Shown: positions 8,243 to 16,121 of the stretch, piece after piece | How the letters are laid out: each line of letters starts with the position of its first letter | Position numbering within the stretch: the first letter of the stretch is position 1 | NCBI GenBank assembly: GCA_964607675.1 | Contig: CAZSLC010000019.1 | Span: 1-36,281, forward strand | From: CAZSLC01 sp964607675 | GTDB lineage: Bacteria > Bacteroidota > Bacteroidia > Bacteroidales > UBA932 | Direction: 5' to 3' | DNA: 36,281 nt | Notes under the pieces: model-generated | Databases searched by the model: none | Told to the model about the DNA's origin: nothing | The model's input: only the letters and a program-made list of their open reading frames with translations | Program-made: the position numbers and the translations under genes

Positions 8243-8814
8243 ATTAGTGTTTTTATATATTTTTCGACAATATTAGGATATTCTTTTTCTAATTCGTGGA
8301 TTTTTAATGCAAGTGTTTCTGGAGTATCTCCATGCGAAATTAAACATTTACTTTGATATAATATAGTTCCGCGATCGTAAAACTTATCGATAAGATGAAT
8401 AGTAATTCCTGATTCATTCTCCTTTGCTTCTATTACTGCGTTGTGGACATTCTCACCATACATTCCTTTTCCTCCATATTTTGGGAGGAGTGCGGGGTGG
8501 ACATTGACAATTCTATTTTGATATTTGTCAATAAGGTATTCTGGTACCTTTAGCAGAAAACCAGCTAAAATAATAAAGTCGATTTTATAAAGATCTAATA
8601 GAGATGTAATATTATTCGGAGCTGGCTCATAGAGCTCTTTGTAAGATATTACAGCTGTGGGCACTCCATATTTTTCCCCCCTTTTCAGAACATATGCATC
8701 TCTCTTGTTGGAAATGATTAATGAAATGTTGGCAATAGTGGAATCTTTGAAATGTATCATCATGTTCTCTGCGTTAGTGCCTGAACCAGAGGCAAATATG
8801 GCAATACTTATCAT
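8239..8814 (-). CDS. purN: Phosphoribosylglycinamide formyltransferase (GAR transformylase)
   Basis: PurN transfers a formyl group from 10-formyl-tetrahydrofolate to GAR in purine synthesis. The 191-residue protein begins MISIAIFASGSGTN, with the phosphate-binding GSGTN at 10-14. The catalytic triad is visible: Asn104 and His106 in NVHPALLP, and Asp147 in YDRGT. A longer reading from a GTG at 8853 is unlikely because the likely promoter at 8856-8863 leaves no room for it, and the family starts at this methionine. The gene diverges from acpP-fabF, an arrangement familiar from Bacteroidales. It is followed by the overlapping BACON lipoprotein gene. Confidence 0.95.
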   Translation of the reverse strand: MISIAIFASGSGTNAENMMIHFKDSTIANISLIISNKRDAYVLKRGEKYGVPTAVISYKELYEPAPNNITSLLDLYKIDFIILAGFLLKVPEYLIDKYQNRIVNVHPALLPKYGGKGMYGENVHNAVIEAKENESGITIHLIDKFYDRGTILYQSKCLISHGDTPETLALKIHELEKEYPNIVEKYIKTLI

Positions 8815-8855
8815 TATATACTTGATTATATGGTCTTTAAATAAATTTGACACTA

Positions 8856-8863
8856 CAAAAGTA
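8856..8863 (-). promoter_or_regulatory. -7 box for purN
   Basis: On the minus strand this reads TACTTTTG (TAnnTTTG). It predicts a leader of about 35 nt and supports the downstream ATG at 8814 as the purN start. No good -33 element was seen. Confidence 0.45.
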
Positions 8864-8929
8864 ACCTATTTTGTTCAAAACAATGCTTAAAATTTCATAA
8901 TCTGATTTTTTTTTAGTTAGTTTGCAACC

Positions 8930-8937
8930 TAATTTTG
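8930..8937 (+). promoter_or_regulatory. -7 box for acpP-fabF
   Basis: TAATTTTG fits TAnnTTTG and lies 41 bases before the acpP start. A T-rich stretch occupies the -33 position at 8905-8914. Confidence 0.5.
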
Positions 8938-8978
8938 AATTACATTTATTTTTATTTATTAATTAAAATTTTTATACC

Positions 8979-9215
8979 ATGGCAGATGTTGCTTCTCAAG
9001 TTAAGGCGATTATAGTTGAACAACTTGGAGTCGATGAAAATGAAGTTACCCCTACAGCAAGTTTCACAAATGATTTAGGAGCTGATTCACTCGATACTGT
9101 AGAACTTATTATGGAATTTGAAAAAGCTTTCGGTATCGAAATTCCTGATGATGCTGCAGAAAAAATTTCTACAGTTGCTGATGCGATCGCTTATATAGAA
9201 AAGCAAGCAAAATAA
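8979..9215 (+). CDS. acpP: Acyl carrier protein
   Basis: This 78-residue acidic protein carries growing acyl chains in type II fatty acid synthesis. The 4'-phosphopantetheine attachment site is Ser37 in GADSLDTVEL, followed by the acidic recognition helix (IMEFEKAFGIEIPDD). Length and sequence are those of a canonical AcpP. fabF follows after eight bases, so ACP and its condensing enzyme are made together. purN diverges upstream. Confidence 0.98.
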   Translation: MADVASQVKAIIVEQLGVDENEVTPTASFTNDLGADSLDTVELIMEFEKAFGIEIPDDAAEKISTVADAIAYIEKQAK

Positions 9216-9223
9216 TTACTTAC

Positions 9224-10483
9224 ATGGAACTTAAAAGAGTTGTTGTAACAGGTATAGGAACAATCAACCCTTTAGGAAACAATGTTGGAGAGTATTTTTC
9301 TAACTTGGACAAAGGGGTTAGCGGAGCTGTGTTGATTGACCGTTTTGATACAACGCTTTTTAAAACTAAGTTTGCATGTGAGGTAAATAATTTTGAAGCG
9401 AGCGATTTCGGGATAGATAGGAAGGAGGCGAGGAGACTTGATAGATTTTCGCAGTTTGCACTTGCAGCAGCAATACAAGCGGTGGATGATTCAAAAGTTG
9501 ATTTTGCTTCTACCAATCGAGATCGTGTGGGAGTCATTTTAGGCTCAGGAATTGGAGGTGTAGAAAGCCTTACAACTGAAATAATGGACTATTGTGATGG
9601 TGGTAAAATACCTCGCTTTAGTCCATTTCTTATTACAAAGATGATTGCAGATATTGCCCCTGGTATTATATCTATTAAGTATGGCCTTGCAGGTCCCAAT
9701 TATTCGACTACATCTGCTTGCGCTTCATCTTCTCATGCAATTGGGGATGCTCTCAATTTGATAAGGCTTGGGAAGGCTGATATGATTATTTCAGGTGGAT
9801 CTGAGGCCCCTATTACCATTGCATCGATAGGGGGGTTCAATTCGACACAGGCTCTATCTATCAACAATGATGATTATAAAAAGGCTTCTCGTCCATTTGA
9901 TCTCAATAGAGATGGATTTGTAATGGGTGAAGGGGCTGCTATTTTGATACTTGAAGAGTATGAGCATGCTAAAAGTAGAGGTGCCAAAATATATGCAGAG
10001 GTTTTAGGTTCGGGTATGTCTGCGGATGCTCACCATATAACGGCACCATGCCCCGATGGGTTAGGTGCTGCAAAGGTCATTAAGTTGGCTCTTGATGATG
10101 CTTCAATCAGACCAGAGGATGTTGATTATATCAATGTGCATGGCACATCGACCCCTCTTGGAGATTTGGCAGAAGTAAGGGCTATCCTTCATATTTTTAA
10201 AGATCACGCCTACAAGTTGAATATTAGTTCAACCAAATCTATGCATGGTCACCTTCTTGGTGCTGCAGGGGCTGTAGAATCTTTAGCATGTATCCATGCC
10301 ATTGAGTCGGGGATAGTGCCTCCGACAATTAATTTTGAATCTGAAGATCCTGAAATTGATTACAATCTCAATTTTACCTTTAATAAAGCTCAAAAGAGAG
10401 ATGTTAAGATTGCAATAAACAATACTTTTGGGTTTGGAGGTCACAATTCTTGTTTGGTCTTTAGTTCGATCGACCAACAATAA
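9224..10483 (+). CDS. fabF: Beta-ketoacyl-ACP synthase II
   Basis: FabF condenses malonyl-ACP with acyl-ACP during chain elongation. The 419-residue protein has the thiolase fold and the full KAS I/II active site: Cys166 in TTSACASSS, His306 in NVHGTSTPLGD, and Lys338 with His343 in TKSMHGHLLGAAG. The C-terminal NNTFGFGGHN loop is present. Length matches FabF (about 413-420). It is translated from the acpP transcript. Its last 23 bases overlap the 3' end of the convergent DUF4270 gene, and no terminator is visible between them. Confidence 0.97.
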   Translation: MELKRVVVTGIGTINPLGNNVGEYFSNLDKGVSGAVLIDRFDTTLFKTKFACEVNNFEASDFGIDRKEARRLDRFSQFALAAAIQAVDDSKVDFASTNRDRVGVILGSGIGGVESLTTEIMDYCDGGKIPRFSPFLITKMIADIAPGIISIKYGLAGPNYSTTSACASSSHAIGDALNLIRLGKADMIISGGSEAPITIASIGGFNSTQALSINNDDYKKASRPFDLNRDGFVMGEGAAILILEEYEHAKSRGAKIYAEVLGSGMSADAHHITAPCPDGLGAAKVIKLALDDASIRPEDVDYINVHGTSTPLGDLAEVRAILHIFKDHAYKLNISSTKSMHGHLLGAAGAVESLACIHAIESGIVPPTINFESEDPEIDYNLNFTFNKAQKRDVKIAINNTFGFGGHNSCLVFSSIDQQ

Positions 10484-11825
10484 CATAAGCGATTTCTAAT
10501 GTTGGGTGTCTTTCGGCTGAAGGACCATTTATGATGGCTCTTTTGTAGTCTTGTGTATCTATTGCATAATAGATGTTCCCTTGAGAGTCACTAAAAGAGT
10601 AACTTGGTGAAAACCATAAATCTTTAGATGAGTTGATCTTCTCTATATCCATTCTTATCAGTTCTTGAAGATATGTGGTGATATCTGCAATGTATTCTCT
10701 CTTTGAACGATTGATTTTACCTGTTGCTGAAGATGAATAAACCTCAGTTAAGGGAGAATATGTGTAGGTGGAATCGGGAATATTGTTACTGCAAGGGTAT
10801 ATGGAAGTGGGGTACTCTTTGTCAACAACAGTATAGTCTGAAGGCATCTCGTATGGAAGTTTAACAGTGGCTCTTGATAAAACTATTTTTTTAGGATCAA
10901 GATTGTTGTCAGACATCCATTTATCCATCATGGCCCTAAATTCAATTCCTGAAATATATGGTTTAACTCCCGACAAGCTTTCAACATATAGTTGATTGTT
11001 GTCTGTAAGATTTTCAAGATATTTCGATTCGGTCTTAAATGTATTCACACAGTATTTACTTGCTATGGAGAAACTCTCAACGGTGTCCAGGTCTGTGATG
11101 CCTAATGAGGAATCGTTTAATATATAGTGTAAGTAGATATAAGAAGAGCCTACTGATAGGTAGTTGAGACGTCCCTGTTTGGCAACGACATTAGGAGATT
11201 CGGTTGAAATATATAGACCCTTAATTCTCTTTAAAAATAGTGCTGTACTATCAAATTCTTCAGGAGTAGTTGCAAGGAGTTCATTGGCATACTCGTTGGA
11301 TAGATATACTTTCAAGGAGTCATCTCCGAAATGGATTGATGAACCTACGCTTACAGGCTTAGGGTCAATATCTTTGTATGAAATGGCGTTATTTAGTAAA
11401 GATGTTGAATCTAAATCTTTTAGTAACTTATATACATATATATTTTGTGCAATTCCAAGTTGTGAATTGTCGTAATAAACTGTTGAGTCTATTTGAAAAT
11501 TAATATATGCGTATAGAAGTTGTGGATTTTCTCCAAAATCAGTGGAGTCGGAGGTGGGAAGTACTTGTGTGGCACTACCAACTGTCATTGTTTTAAAAAT
11601 GTCGTCGTGTAGATATCCTACAAGCATATGACTACTCGATCCACCCTGGAGACTATCCATATATCTGGTAGTAAGTGGAAGACTGAGAGTGTCAAGTTTT
11701 AATTTTAATAGGTAATCACTTGAAAGAAACTGTGTGCCTAGGGATTTGTCGTTTTCTATGCAAGATGTTGAGATAAATAGTGAGAGAAGTGCGACAAAAA
11801 CAATAGAGGCTTTCTTATTTTTCAT
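10461..11825 (-). CDS. DUF4270 family lipoprotein
   Basis: A 454-residue predicted lipoprotein of the DUF4270 type, found widely in Bacteroidetes and without an assigned function. The start is taken as MKNKKASIV, which gives a proper signal with lipobox STSC (Cys22); upstream in-frame codons lie inside the preceding gene. The mature part begins with an IENDKSLGTQFL-like motif and is mostly beta-rich. The start overlaps the end of the GT5-like gene by 11 bases, so the two are probably translationally coupled. The gene ends inside the 3' end of fabF. Confidence 0.85.
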   Translation of the reverse strand: MKNKKASIVFVALLSLFISTSCIENDKSLGTQFLSSDYLLKLKLDTLSLPLTTRYMDSLQGGSSSHMLVGYLHDDIFKTMTVGSATQVLPTSDSTDFGENPQLLYAYINFQIDSTVYYDNSQLGIAQNIYVYKLLKDLDSTSLLNNAISYKDIDPKPVSVGSSIHFGDDSLKVYLSNEYANELLATTPEEFDSTALFLKRIKGLYISTESPNVVAKQGRLNYLSVGSSYIYLHYILNDSSLGITDLDTVESFSIASKYCVNTFKTESKYLENLTDNNQLYVESLSGVKPYISGIEFRAMMDKWMSDNNLDPKKIVLSRATVKLPYEMPSDYTVVDKEYPTSIYPCSNNIPDSTYTYSPLTEVYSSSATGKINRSKREYIADITTYLQELIRMDIEKINSSKDLWFSPSYSFSDSQGNIYYAIDTQDYKRAIINGPSAERHPTLEIAYVIVGRSN

Positions 11826-12648
11826 TAGTATCAATGATTTGATCGTAAAACTGATTGTATTTCTGTATGTATGTGGCCTCTGGATGATCAACCTCGGTAT
11901 AGGGCAGCACTGGTAGTTTTAGTCTATTGATGTAAGCCGTTAGTCGATCGTCAATCTCTGATACCCCAGGGATAATCCCATCTGCATACTGAATAGCAAG
12001 TTTAGCAAGATTTATGCCATTGGCTTCTGTCAAGAAATCAATATCTTTACTTTTCAATCCATGAATATGGGCACTTGCTTTCATTTTTGGGTTAAATGGT
12101 TCATCCAAATAATCATTGTATAGTGAGAGAATGACTTTTGAGTCTGCGAATACTGGATCGTCTTTATATACCTTTTTGAGATATACGGGTACTAAATGAG
12201 AAATCCAACCTTGGCAATGAACAATGTCAGGCTTCCATCTCAATTTTTTGACGGTTTCAAGGACTCCCCTTGCGAAAAAAATAGCCCTTTCATCATTGTC
12301 TTCTAAAAAAGTATTGTCAGTATCACAATATATGGTCTTCCTGTGAAAGTAGTCATCATTATCAATAAAGTAAACTTGCATCCTTGCCGATGATATCGAT
12401 GATACTTTAATAATCAAGGGGCGATCGATGTCATTAATAACAAGATTCATCCCAGAGAGCCTTATTACCTCATGTAGTTGATTGCGCCTCTCGTTAATAC
12501 AACCATATCTCGGCATAAAAGAGCGAATTTCTTTACCACTCTCTTGTATCCCCTGTGGGAGATACCTTCCAACAATAGATATACTGCTTTCAGGTAGATA
12601 TGGAAATATCTCCGAATTGACAAATAAGATTCTACGTGGTTCTCCCAT
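11815..12648 (-). CDS. Truncated glycogen-synthase-like (GT5 N-terminal domain) protein
   Basis: A 277-residue protein resembling only the N-terminal Rossmann domain of GlgA glycogen synthase: RRILFVNSEIFPY, an RSFMPRYG-like block, and KPDIVHCQGW. It lacks the C-terminal GT-B domain. The position of the ADP-glucose-binding KTGGL motif reads ESSIS, so ordinary glycogen synthase activity is doubtful. Proteins of this short form occur across Bacteroidales and are often annotated as glycogen/starch synthase. It is followed by, and overlaps, the DUF4270 gene. A -7 box precedes it and diverges from ftsX. Real function unknown. Confidence 0.8.
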   Translation of the reverse strand: MGEPRRILFVNSEIFPYLPESSISIVGRYLPQGIQESGKEIRSFMPRYGCINERRNQLHEVIRLSGMNLVINDIDRPLIIKVSSISSARMQVYFIDNDDYFHRKTIYCDTDNTFLEDNDERAIFFARGVLETVKKLRWKPDIVHCQGWISHLVPVYLKKVYKDDPVFADSKVILSLYNDYLDEPFNPKMKASAHIHGLKSKDIDFLTEANGINLAKLAIQYADGIIPGVSEIDDRLTAYINRLKLPVLPYTEVDHPEATYIQKYNQFYDQIIDTNEK

Positions 12649-12665
12649 TTTACGCTGATTTTCTG

Positions 12666-12673
12666 CAAAGATA
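12666..12673 (-). promoter_or_regulatory. -7 box for the GT5-like gene
   Basis: On the minus strand this reads TATCTTTG, 17 bases before the ATG. It is divergent from the ftsX -7 box, with 30 bases between the two boxes. Confidence 0.5.
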
Positions 12674-12703
12674 CTAAAAATTTTTTAGATAATTAGTTTT
12701 ACT

Positions 12704-12711
12704 TATCTTTG
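12704..12711 (+). promoter_or_regulatory. -7 box for the ftsX operon
   Basis: TATCTTTG fits TAnnTTTG and ends 21 bases before the ATG at 12733. It overlaps a possible TTG start at 12709, which argues against that longer reading of ftsX. Confidence 0.55.
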
Positions 12712-12732
12712 AGGTTGATTCATTTCTATCTA

Positions 12733-13611
12733 ATGAAAAAGAAAGAGAGTAATATACTATATAGAAGATTAGTGAGATCTTATCTATCTTCGGTCATAAG
12801 TATAAGTCTTGTTTTGTTCTTGGTAGGATTAGCTGGGCTCCTTGTTGCTAATGCCAGGGAAGTCTCTAATTATTTTAAAGAGAACATGAGTGTATCGGCT
12901 ATTCTTGATACTGATGTATCTGATAATGAGGCTTTTAATGTGGCTACGGTTTTGAAGAGATACCCTTTTGTCAAAGAGGTTGTTGTCATTACAAAAGAGG
13001 AAGGGACAAAAGAGATGAAAGAGTTATTGGGAGATGACTTCCTTGAGCTCTTTAGCACTAATCCTATACCCGCCTCCCTCGATCTTTTTATAAAAGCTGA
13101 TTATATTGTTAATGATAGCCTTGTCGTAATTAAAAATAAACTTGAGAAGCTACCTCAAATATCTGAAGTAATATATCATGAATCTTTAATTGAACTTCTA
13201 AATGCTAATATTGAAAAAATAGGAATTGTCCTTTCAGTTTTTATCCTTTTATTGCTTTTTATATCGATGGTTCTCATAAATAATACTGTGCGGTTGAATG
13301 TTTATTCTAAGAGATTCACCATTCATACAATGAGGTTGGTTGGGGCTACAAAGGGCTTTATTAGGAGACCTTTCAATTATCAAGCCTTTTTCCAAGGATT
13401 TATATCGGGATTGGTGGCAGTGCTTTTTCTTCTTGGGGTGTTAATACTTGTTAGAAATGAATTTAATCAACTTTTTATGTTGTTTGATTATAAAATATTG
13501 ATATTTGTACTATCGGGAGTTGTTGTGACAGGTATTTTTATATGTCTTATTTCAACAACAATGATTGTTAACAGATTGGTGTCTATACATAAAGATAAAT
13601 TATATTATTAA
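12733..13611 (+). CDS. ftsX: Cell division ABC-transporter-like permease FtsX
   Basis: FtsX works with the ATPase FtsE to activate septal peptidoglycan hydrolases at division. The 292-residue protein has an N-terminal transmembrane helix (about 26-45), a periplasmic domain containing the family block FSTNPIPASLDLFI, and three C-terminal helices. The cytoplasmic loop NVYSKRFTIHTMRLVGATKGFIRRPF is typical of FtsX. The ATG at 12733 is chosen because an upstream TTG lies inside the promoter box. ftsE is not in this window. DUF3098, uppP and lpxH follow closely, forming an envelope operon. Confidence 0.95.
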   Translation: MKKKESNILYRRLVRSYLSSVISISLVLFLVGLAGLLVANAREVSNYFKENMSVSAILDTDVSDNEAFNVATVLKRYPFVKEVVVITKEEGTKEMKELLGDDFLELFSTNPIPASLDLFIKADYIVNDSLVVIKNKLEKLPQISEVIYHESLIELLNANIEKIGIVLSVFILLLLFISMVLINNTVRLNVYSKRFTIHTMRLVGATKGFIRRPFNYQAFFQGFISGLVAVLFLLGVLILVRNEFNQLFMLFDYKILIFVLSGVVVTGIFICLISTTMIVNRLVSIHKDKLYY

Positions 13612-13621
13612 AATACTGAAA

Positions 13622-13858
13622 ATGAATAATTTCCCAATTCCTAAAAAAAACATTTTACTTATTATTATAGGTGTTGTATTACTTATAATCGGGTATATAC
13701 TTATGGCTGGAGGAAAAGCTGAATCGCCTGAAGTATTTAGTTATGAGATTTTTAATTTTAGAAGATTGGTACTAGCCCCAATTGTTATTATTTTGGGTTT
13801 TGTATTCGAGATCTTTGCTATTCTGTATAGAGGTAAAAAATCGACCAATAATGAGTGA
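13622..13858 (+). CDS. DUF3098 family small membrane protein
   Basis: A 78-residue protein with two predicted transmembrane helices (about 9-28 and 49-68), separated by a short loop containing AGGKAESPEVF and FNFRR. This matches DUF3098, a Bacteroidetes family that usually sits between ftsX and uppP and has no known function. It starts 10 bases after ftsX, and its last eight bases overlap uppP. Its position suggests a role in envelope assembly or division. Confidence 0.88.
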   Translation: MNNFPIPKKNILLIIIGVVLLIIGYILMAGGKAESPEVFSYEIFNFRRLVLAPIVIILGFVFEIFAILYRGKKSTNNE

Positions 13859-14669
13859 GATAGAATCTGTCATATTAGGATTGGTTCAGGGATTTACTGA
13901 ATTTCTCCCTGTTAGCAGCAGTGGCCATTTGGTGATTGCTAAGAGCTTGTTTGGTGTTGATACAAGTTCCAATTTAAGTTTTGAAATTGCGGTTCATACG
14001 GCAACCGTATTGAGTACTATAGTTGCATTTAGAAAAGAGATATGGAATTTAATTAGAGGTTTGTTTAAGTTTAAATATAATTATCAAACAGAGTATATAT
14101 TAAAGATATGTCTATCGATGATTCCTGTATTGATAGTGGGGTTGTTTTTTAAAGATTATGTTGAGAGTATATTTGGATCTGGATTGTTAATAGTTGGTTG
14201 TATGCTTTTGTTAACTTCTACTCTTCTGCTACTTGGAGAATGGCTCTCTAAACGTCAATCTTTGAAAAATGTTGATAATCAGGGGAAAGAGGTGGGTTAT
14301 AAAGAGGCTTTTATAATAGGACTTGCTCAAGCTGTAGCTGTTCTTCCAGGCCTTTCTCGTTCAGGAACTACTATTTCAACAGGGCTGATGTGTGGTGTTA
14401 AAAAAAGTGCTGTTGCCCAGTTTTCTTTTTTGATGGTGATAGTGCCTATTCTGGGTGAGGCTTTTTTGCAACTTGTTGAGGGGGGATTCTCTTTTGCATC
14501 ATCTGGTATATCTACACTCTCTTTGGCACTTGGTGCTTTAAGTGCGTTTGTATCTGGATACATCGCTTGTAGGTGGATGATTAACATAGTGAAAAAGGCA
14601 AAATTATTTTATTTCGCAATTTATTGTGCATTGGTTGGTACTATTACAATAATATCCTCATTGTTATAG
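13851..14669 (+). CDS. uppP: Undecaprenyl-diphosphate phosphatase
   Basis: UppP (BacA) removes a phosphate from undecaprenyl pyrophosphate to recycle the lipid carrier for peptidoglycan and surface polysaccharides. The 272-residue polytopic protein carries both family motifs: QGFTEFLPVSSSGH near the N-terminus and PGLSRSGTTIS in the second half. The ATG at 13851 is the one that places the motif at the usual position; it overlaps the DUF3098 stop by eight bases. lpxH follows after four bases. Confidence 0.96.
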   Translation: MSEIESVILGLVQGFTEFLPVSSSGHLVIAKSLFGVDTSSNLSFEIAVHTATVLSTIVAFRKEIWNLIRGLFKFKYNYQTEYILKICLSMIPVLIVGLFFKDYVESIFGSGLLIVGCMLLLTSTLLLLGEWLSKRQSLKNVDNQGKEVGYKEAFIIGLAQAVAVLPGLSRSGTTISTGLMCGVKKSAVAQFSFLMVIVPILGEAFLQLVEGGFSFASSGISTLSLALGALSAFVSGYIACRWMINIVKKAKLFYFAIYCALVGTITIISSLL

Positions 14670-14673
14670 TTTT

Positions 14674-15459
14674 ATGGAGAAAAATCTTTATTATTTTCTT
14701 TCTGATGTGCATCTTGGTCTTCGTCATGGAGATTATATTCAAAGAGAGAGAGAGTTTGCTGGTTTTTTAGAGTCTCTTCCACACAATACAAGAGCACTTT
14801 ATCTTTTAGGTGATATATTTGATTTTTGGTATGAGTATAAGTATGTAATTCCTCGAGGTGTTACTCGTACACTTGGTGCGTTGGCTGCACTAAAGGATCG
14901 AGGTGTTGATGTGTTCTTTTTTAAAGGCAATCATGATGTTTGGGCATTTAACTATTTTGAACAAGAGCTCGGTATAAAGGTGCTGCCTCAGCCATCAATA
15001 GTGACCATTGAAGGGACTACATTTTGCCTTGGACATGGTGATGGGTTGGGAACAACTCCGTTGGGATTTCGGTTTATAAGATGGTGCTTCCATAACCGTT
15101 TTCTTCAGTTTTTGTTCAGTGCTATTCATCCTCGCTGGGCTTTCGGACTTGGATATTCGTGGTCAAAGCATACCAGGCTCGCTAAAACTAATGGGGACAG
15201 TGGCTCTTCTTCGGTGGCATTTGATTGGAAGCAGATGCCGATTTACCATTTTGCCGATGATTATGGTAAATATTTGAAGGATTCATCTTCGAAAGGGGTC
15301 GATTATTATATATTCGGTCATTTCCACTCACACACGAAAATAGATATCCCCAGTGGTGGGGAAATGCATATTTTAGGGGAGTGGATCAATGTTAAGGATT
15401 ATCTCTGCTTTGATGGTCACTCTTTGCAGTATCATTTAGTTTCTGAGGAAAATCGTTAG
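14674..15459 (+). CDS. lpxH: UDP-2,3-diacylglucosamine diphosphatase
   Basis: This 261-residue calcineurin-like phosphoesterase should hydrolyse UDP-2,3-diacylglucosamine to lipid X in lipid A synthesis at the inner membrane. Metal-binding motifs are in order: DVH (11-13), GDIFDFW, KGNHD, LGHGDG and GHFHSH. Family Arg/His residues such as FRFIRWCFHNR are also present. It is the last gene of the ftsX-DUF3098-uppP-lpxH run, which links lipid carrier recycling with lipid A synthesis. Its final 68 bases overlap the convergent DUF4294 gene. LpxH is favoured over other phosphoesterases by length and motifs. Confidence 0.88.
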   Translation: MEKNLYYFLSDVHLGLRHGDYIQREREFAGFLESLPHNTRALYLLGDIFDFWYEYKYVIPRGVTRTLGALAALKDRGVDVFFFKGNHDVWAFNYFEQELGIKVLPQPSIVTIEGTTFCLGHGDGLGTTPLGFRFIRWCFHNRFLQFLFSAIHPRWAFGLGYSWSKHTRLAKTNGDSGSSSVAFDWKQMPIYHFADDYGKYLKDSSSKGVDYYIFGHFHSHTKIDIPSGGEMHILGEWINVKDYLCFDGHSLQYHLVSEENR

Positions 15460-16102
15460 CTGCCCTTACTGTTGGTTCGGGGGGAAACTGCTGAAAAATA
15501 GAGAAGTAGATGTAATTGAAATCTCCCTTTTGGTAGATTTGGATTAGTTGTTCTATGTTCCTGTCCTCACCATTGGGATCGTATGGCTTTTTAAGATCTG
15601 CACCGAACATTTTGGCGACGCCTTGCCAGAAGCCTGCTACCAAGCCACCACGATAGTCTTTTATAATTGAGTAAGAGACATTGCCCACCTCTCTGTCAAT
15701 CATCCTCATCAGCATCCTACCTTGGGTAAAAGTGAGTTTTCGGAGGGGCTTTTCAAATGTGCTGAATAGGTCGTTTTGTAAATTTCTAAGATACTTTTCT
15801 TTTTTTATCCCTTTGAGATTGTTCTCTGAGATGTATTTATTTGCACTTTCGACTTTTTCCTTTGCTACGAGGGCATAGGGGTATGTCTTTGAAAAATTGT
15901 ACACAGTTTTATAAAACTTCCTCCAATTCTTCTTGTCTTTTTTATTGAGCCAGCTTCGTTTGATGGCGGGGGGTAACTCTTGAATGTATAGTGTGTCACC
16001 GTCCTCAATGAAATATTGCATGAGAAATCCATCTATGTCTTGTGAGAGGAGCATAAATGGCAATGAGATTAAAGTTAAAAGGAGTGTTAATTTTTTATAC
16101 AT
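15392..16102 (-). CDS. DUF4294 family secreted protein
   Basis: A 236-residue protein with a cleavable signal peptide (MYKKLTLLLTLISLPFMLLSQ) and an otherwise charged, helix-rich mature part containing FYKTVYNFSKTYPYAL and TQGRMLMRMIDREVG. This matches DUF4294, a Bacteroidetes family of unknown function. The ATG at 16102 is preferred to a GTG two codons upstream. Its last 22 codons overlap the end of lpxH on the other strand. The ATG lies only five bases from a -7 box, so the mRNA may lack a leader. Confidence 0.82.
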   Translation of the reverse strand: MYKKLTLLLTLISLPFMLLSQDIDGFLMQYFIEDGDTLYIQELPPAIKRSWLNKKDKKNWRKFYKTVYNFSKTYPYALVAKEKVESANKYISENNLKGIKKEKYLRNLQNDLFSTFEKPLRKLTFTQGRMLMRMIDREVGNVSYSIIKDYRGGLVAGFWQGVAKMFGADLKKPYDPNGEDRNIEQLIQIYQKGDFNYIYFSIFQQFPPEPTVRAANDFPQKLNDTAKSDHQSRDNP

Positions 16103-16105
16103 TTG
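16098..16105 (+). promoter_or_regulatory. -7 box for the dipeptidase gene
   Basis: TACATTTG fits TAnnTTTG and ends 16 bases before the ATG at 16122. It overlaps the first codons of the divergent DUF4294 gene. Confidence 0.5.
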
Positions 16106-16107
16106 CA

Positions 16108-16115
16108 CAAAAATA
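16108..16115 (-). promoter_or_regulatory. -7 box for the DUF4294 gene
   Basis: On the minus strand this reads TATTTTTG, five bases before the ATG at 16102. It lies back to back with the plus-strand -7 box at 16098-16105, so the two promoters would compete for RNA polymerase. Confidence 0.4.
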
Positions 16116-16121
16116 TATATT

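Noticed and set aside
11815..12648. Functional glycogen synthase (glgA)
   Set aside because: The C-terminal GT-B domain and the KTGGL motif are missing, so no gene symbol was given.
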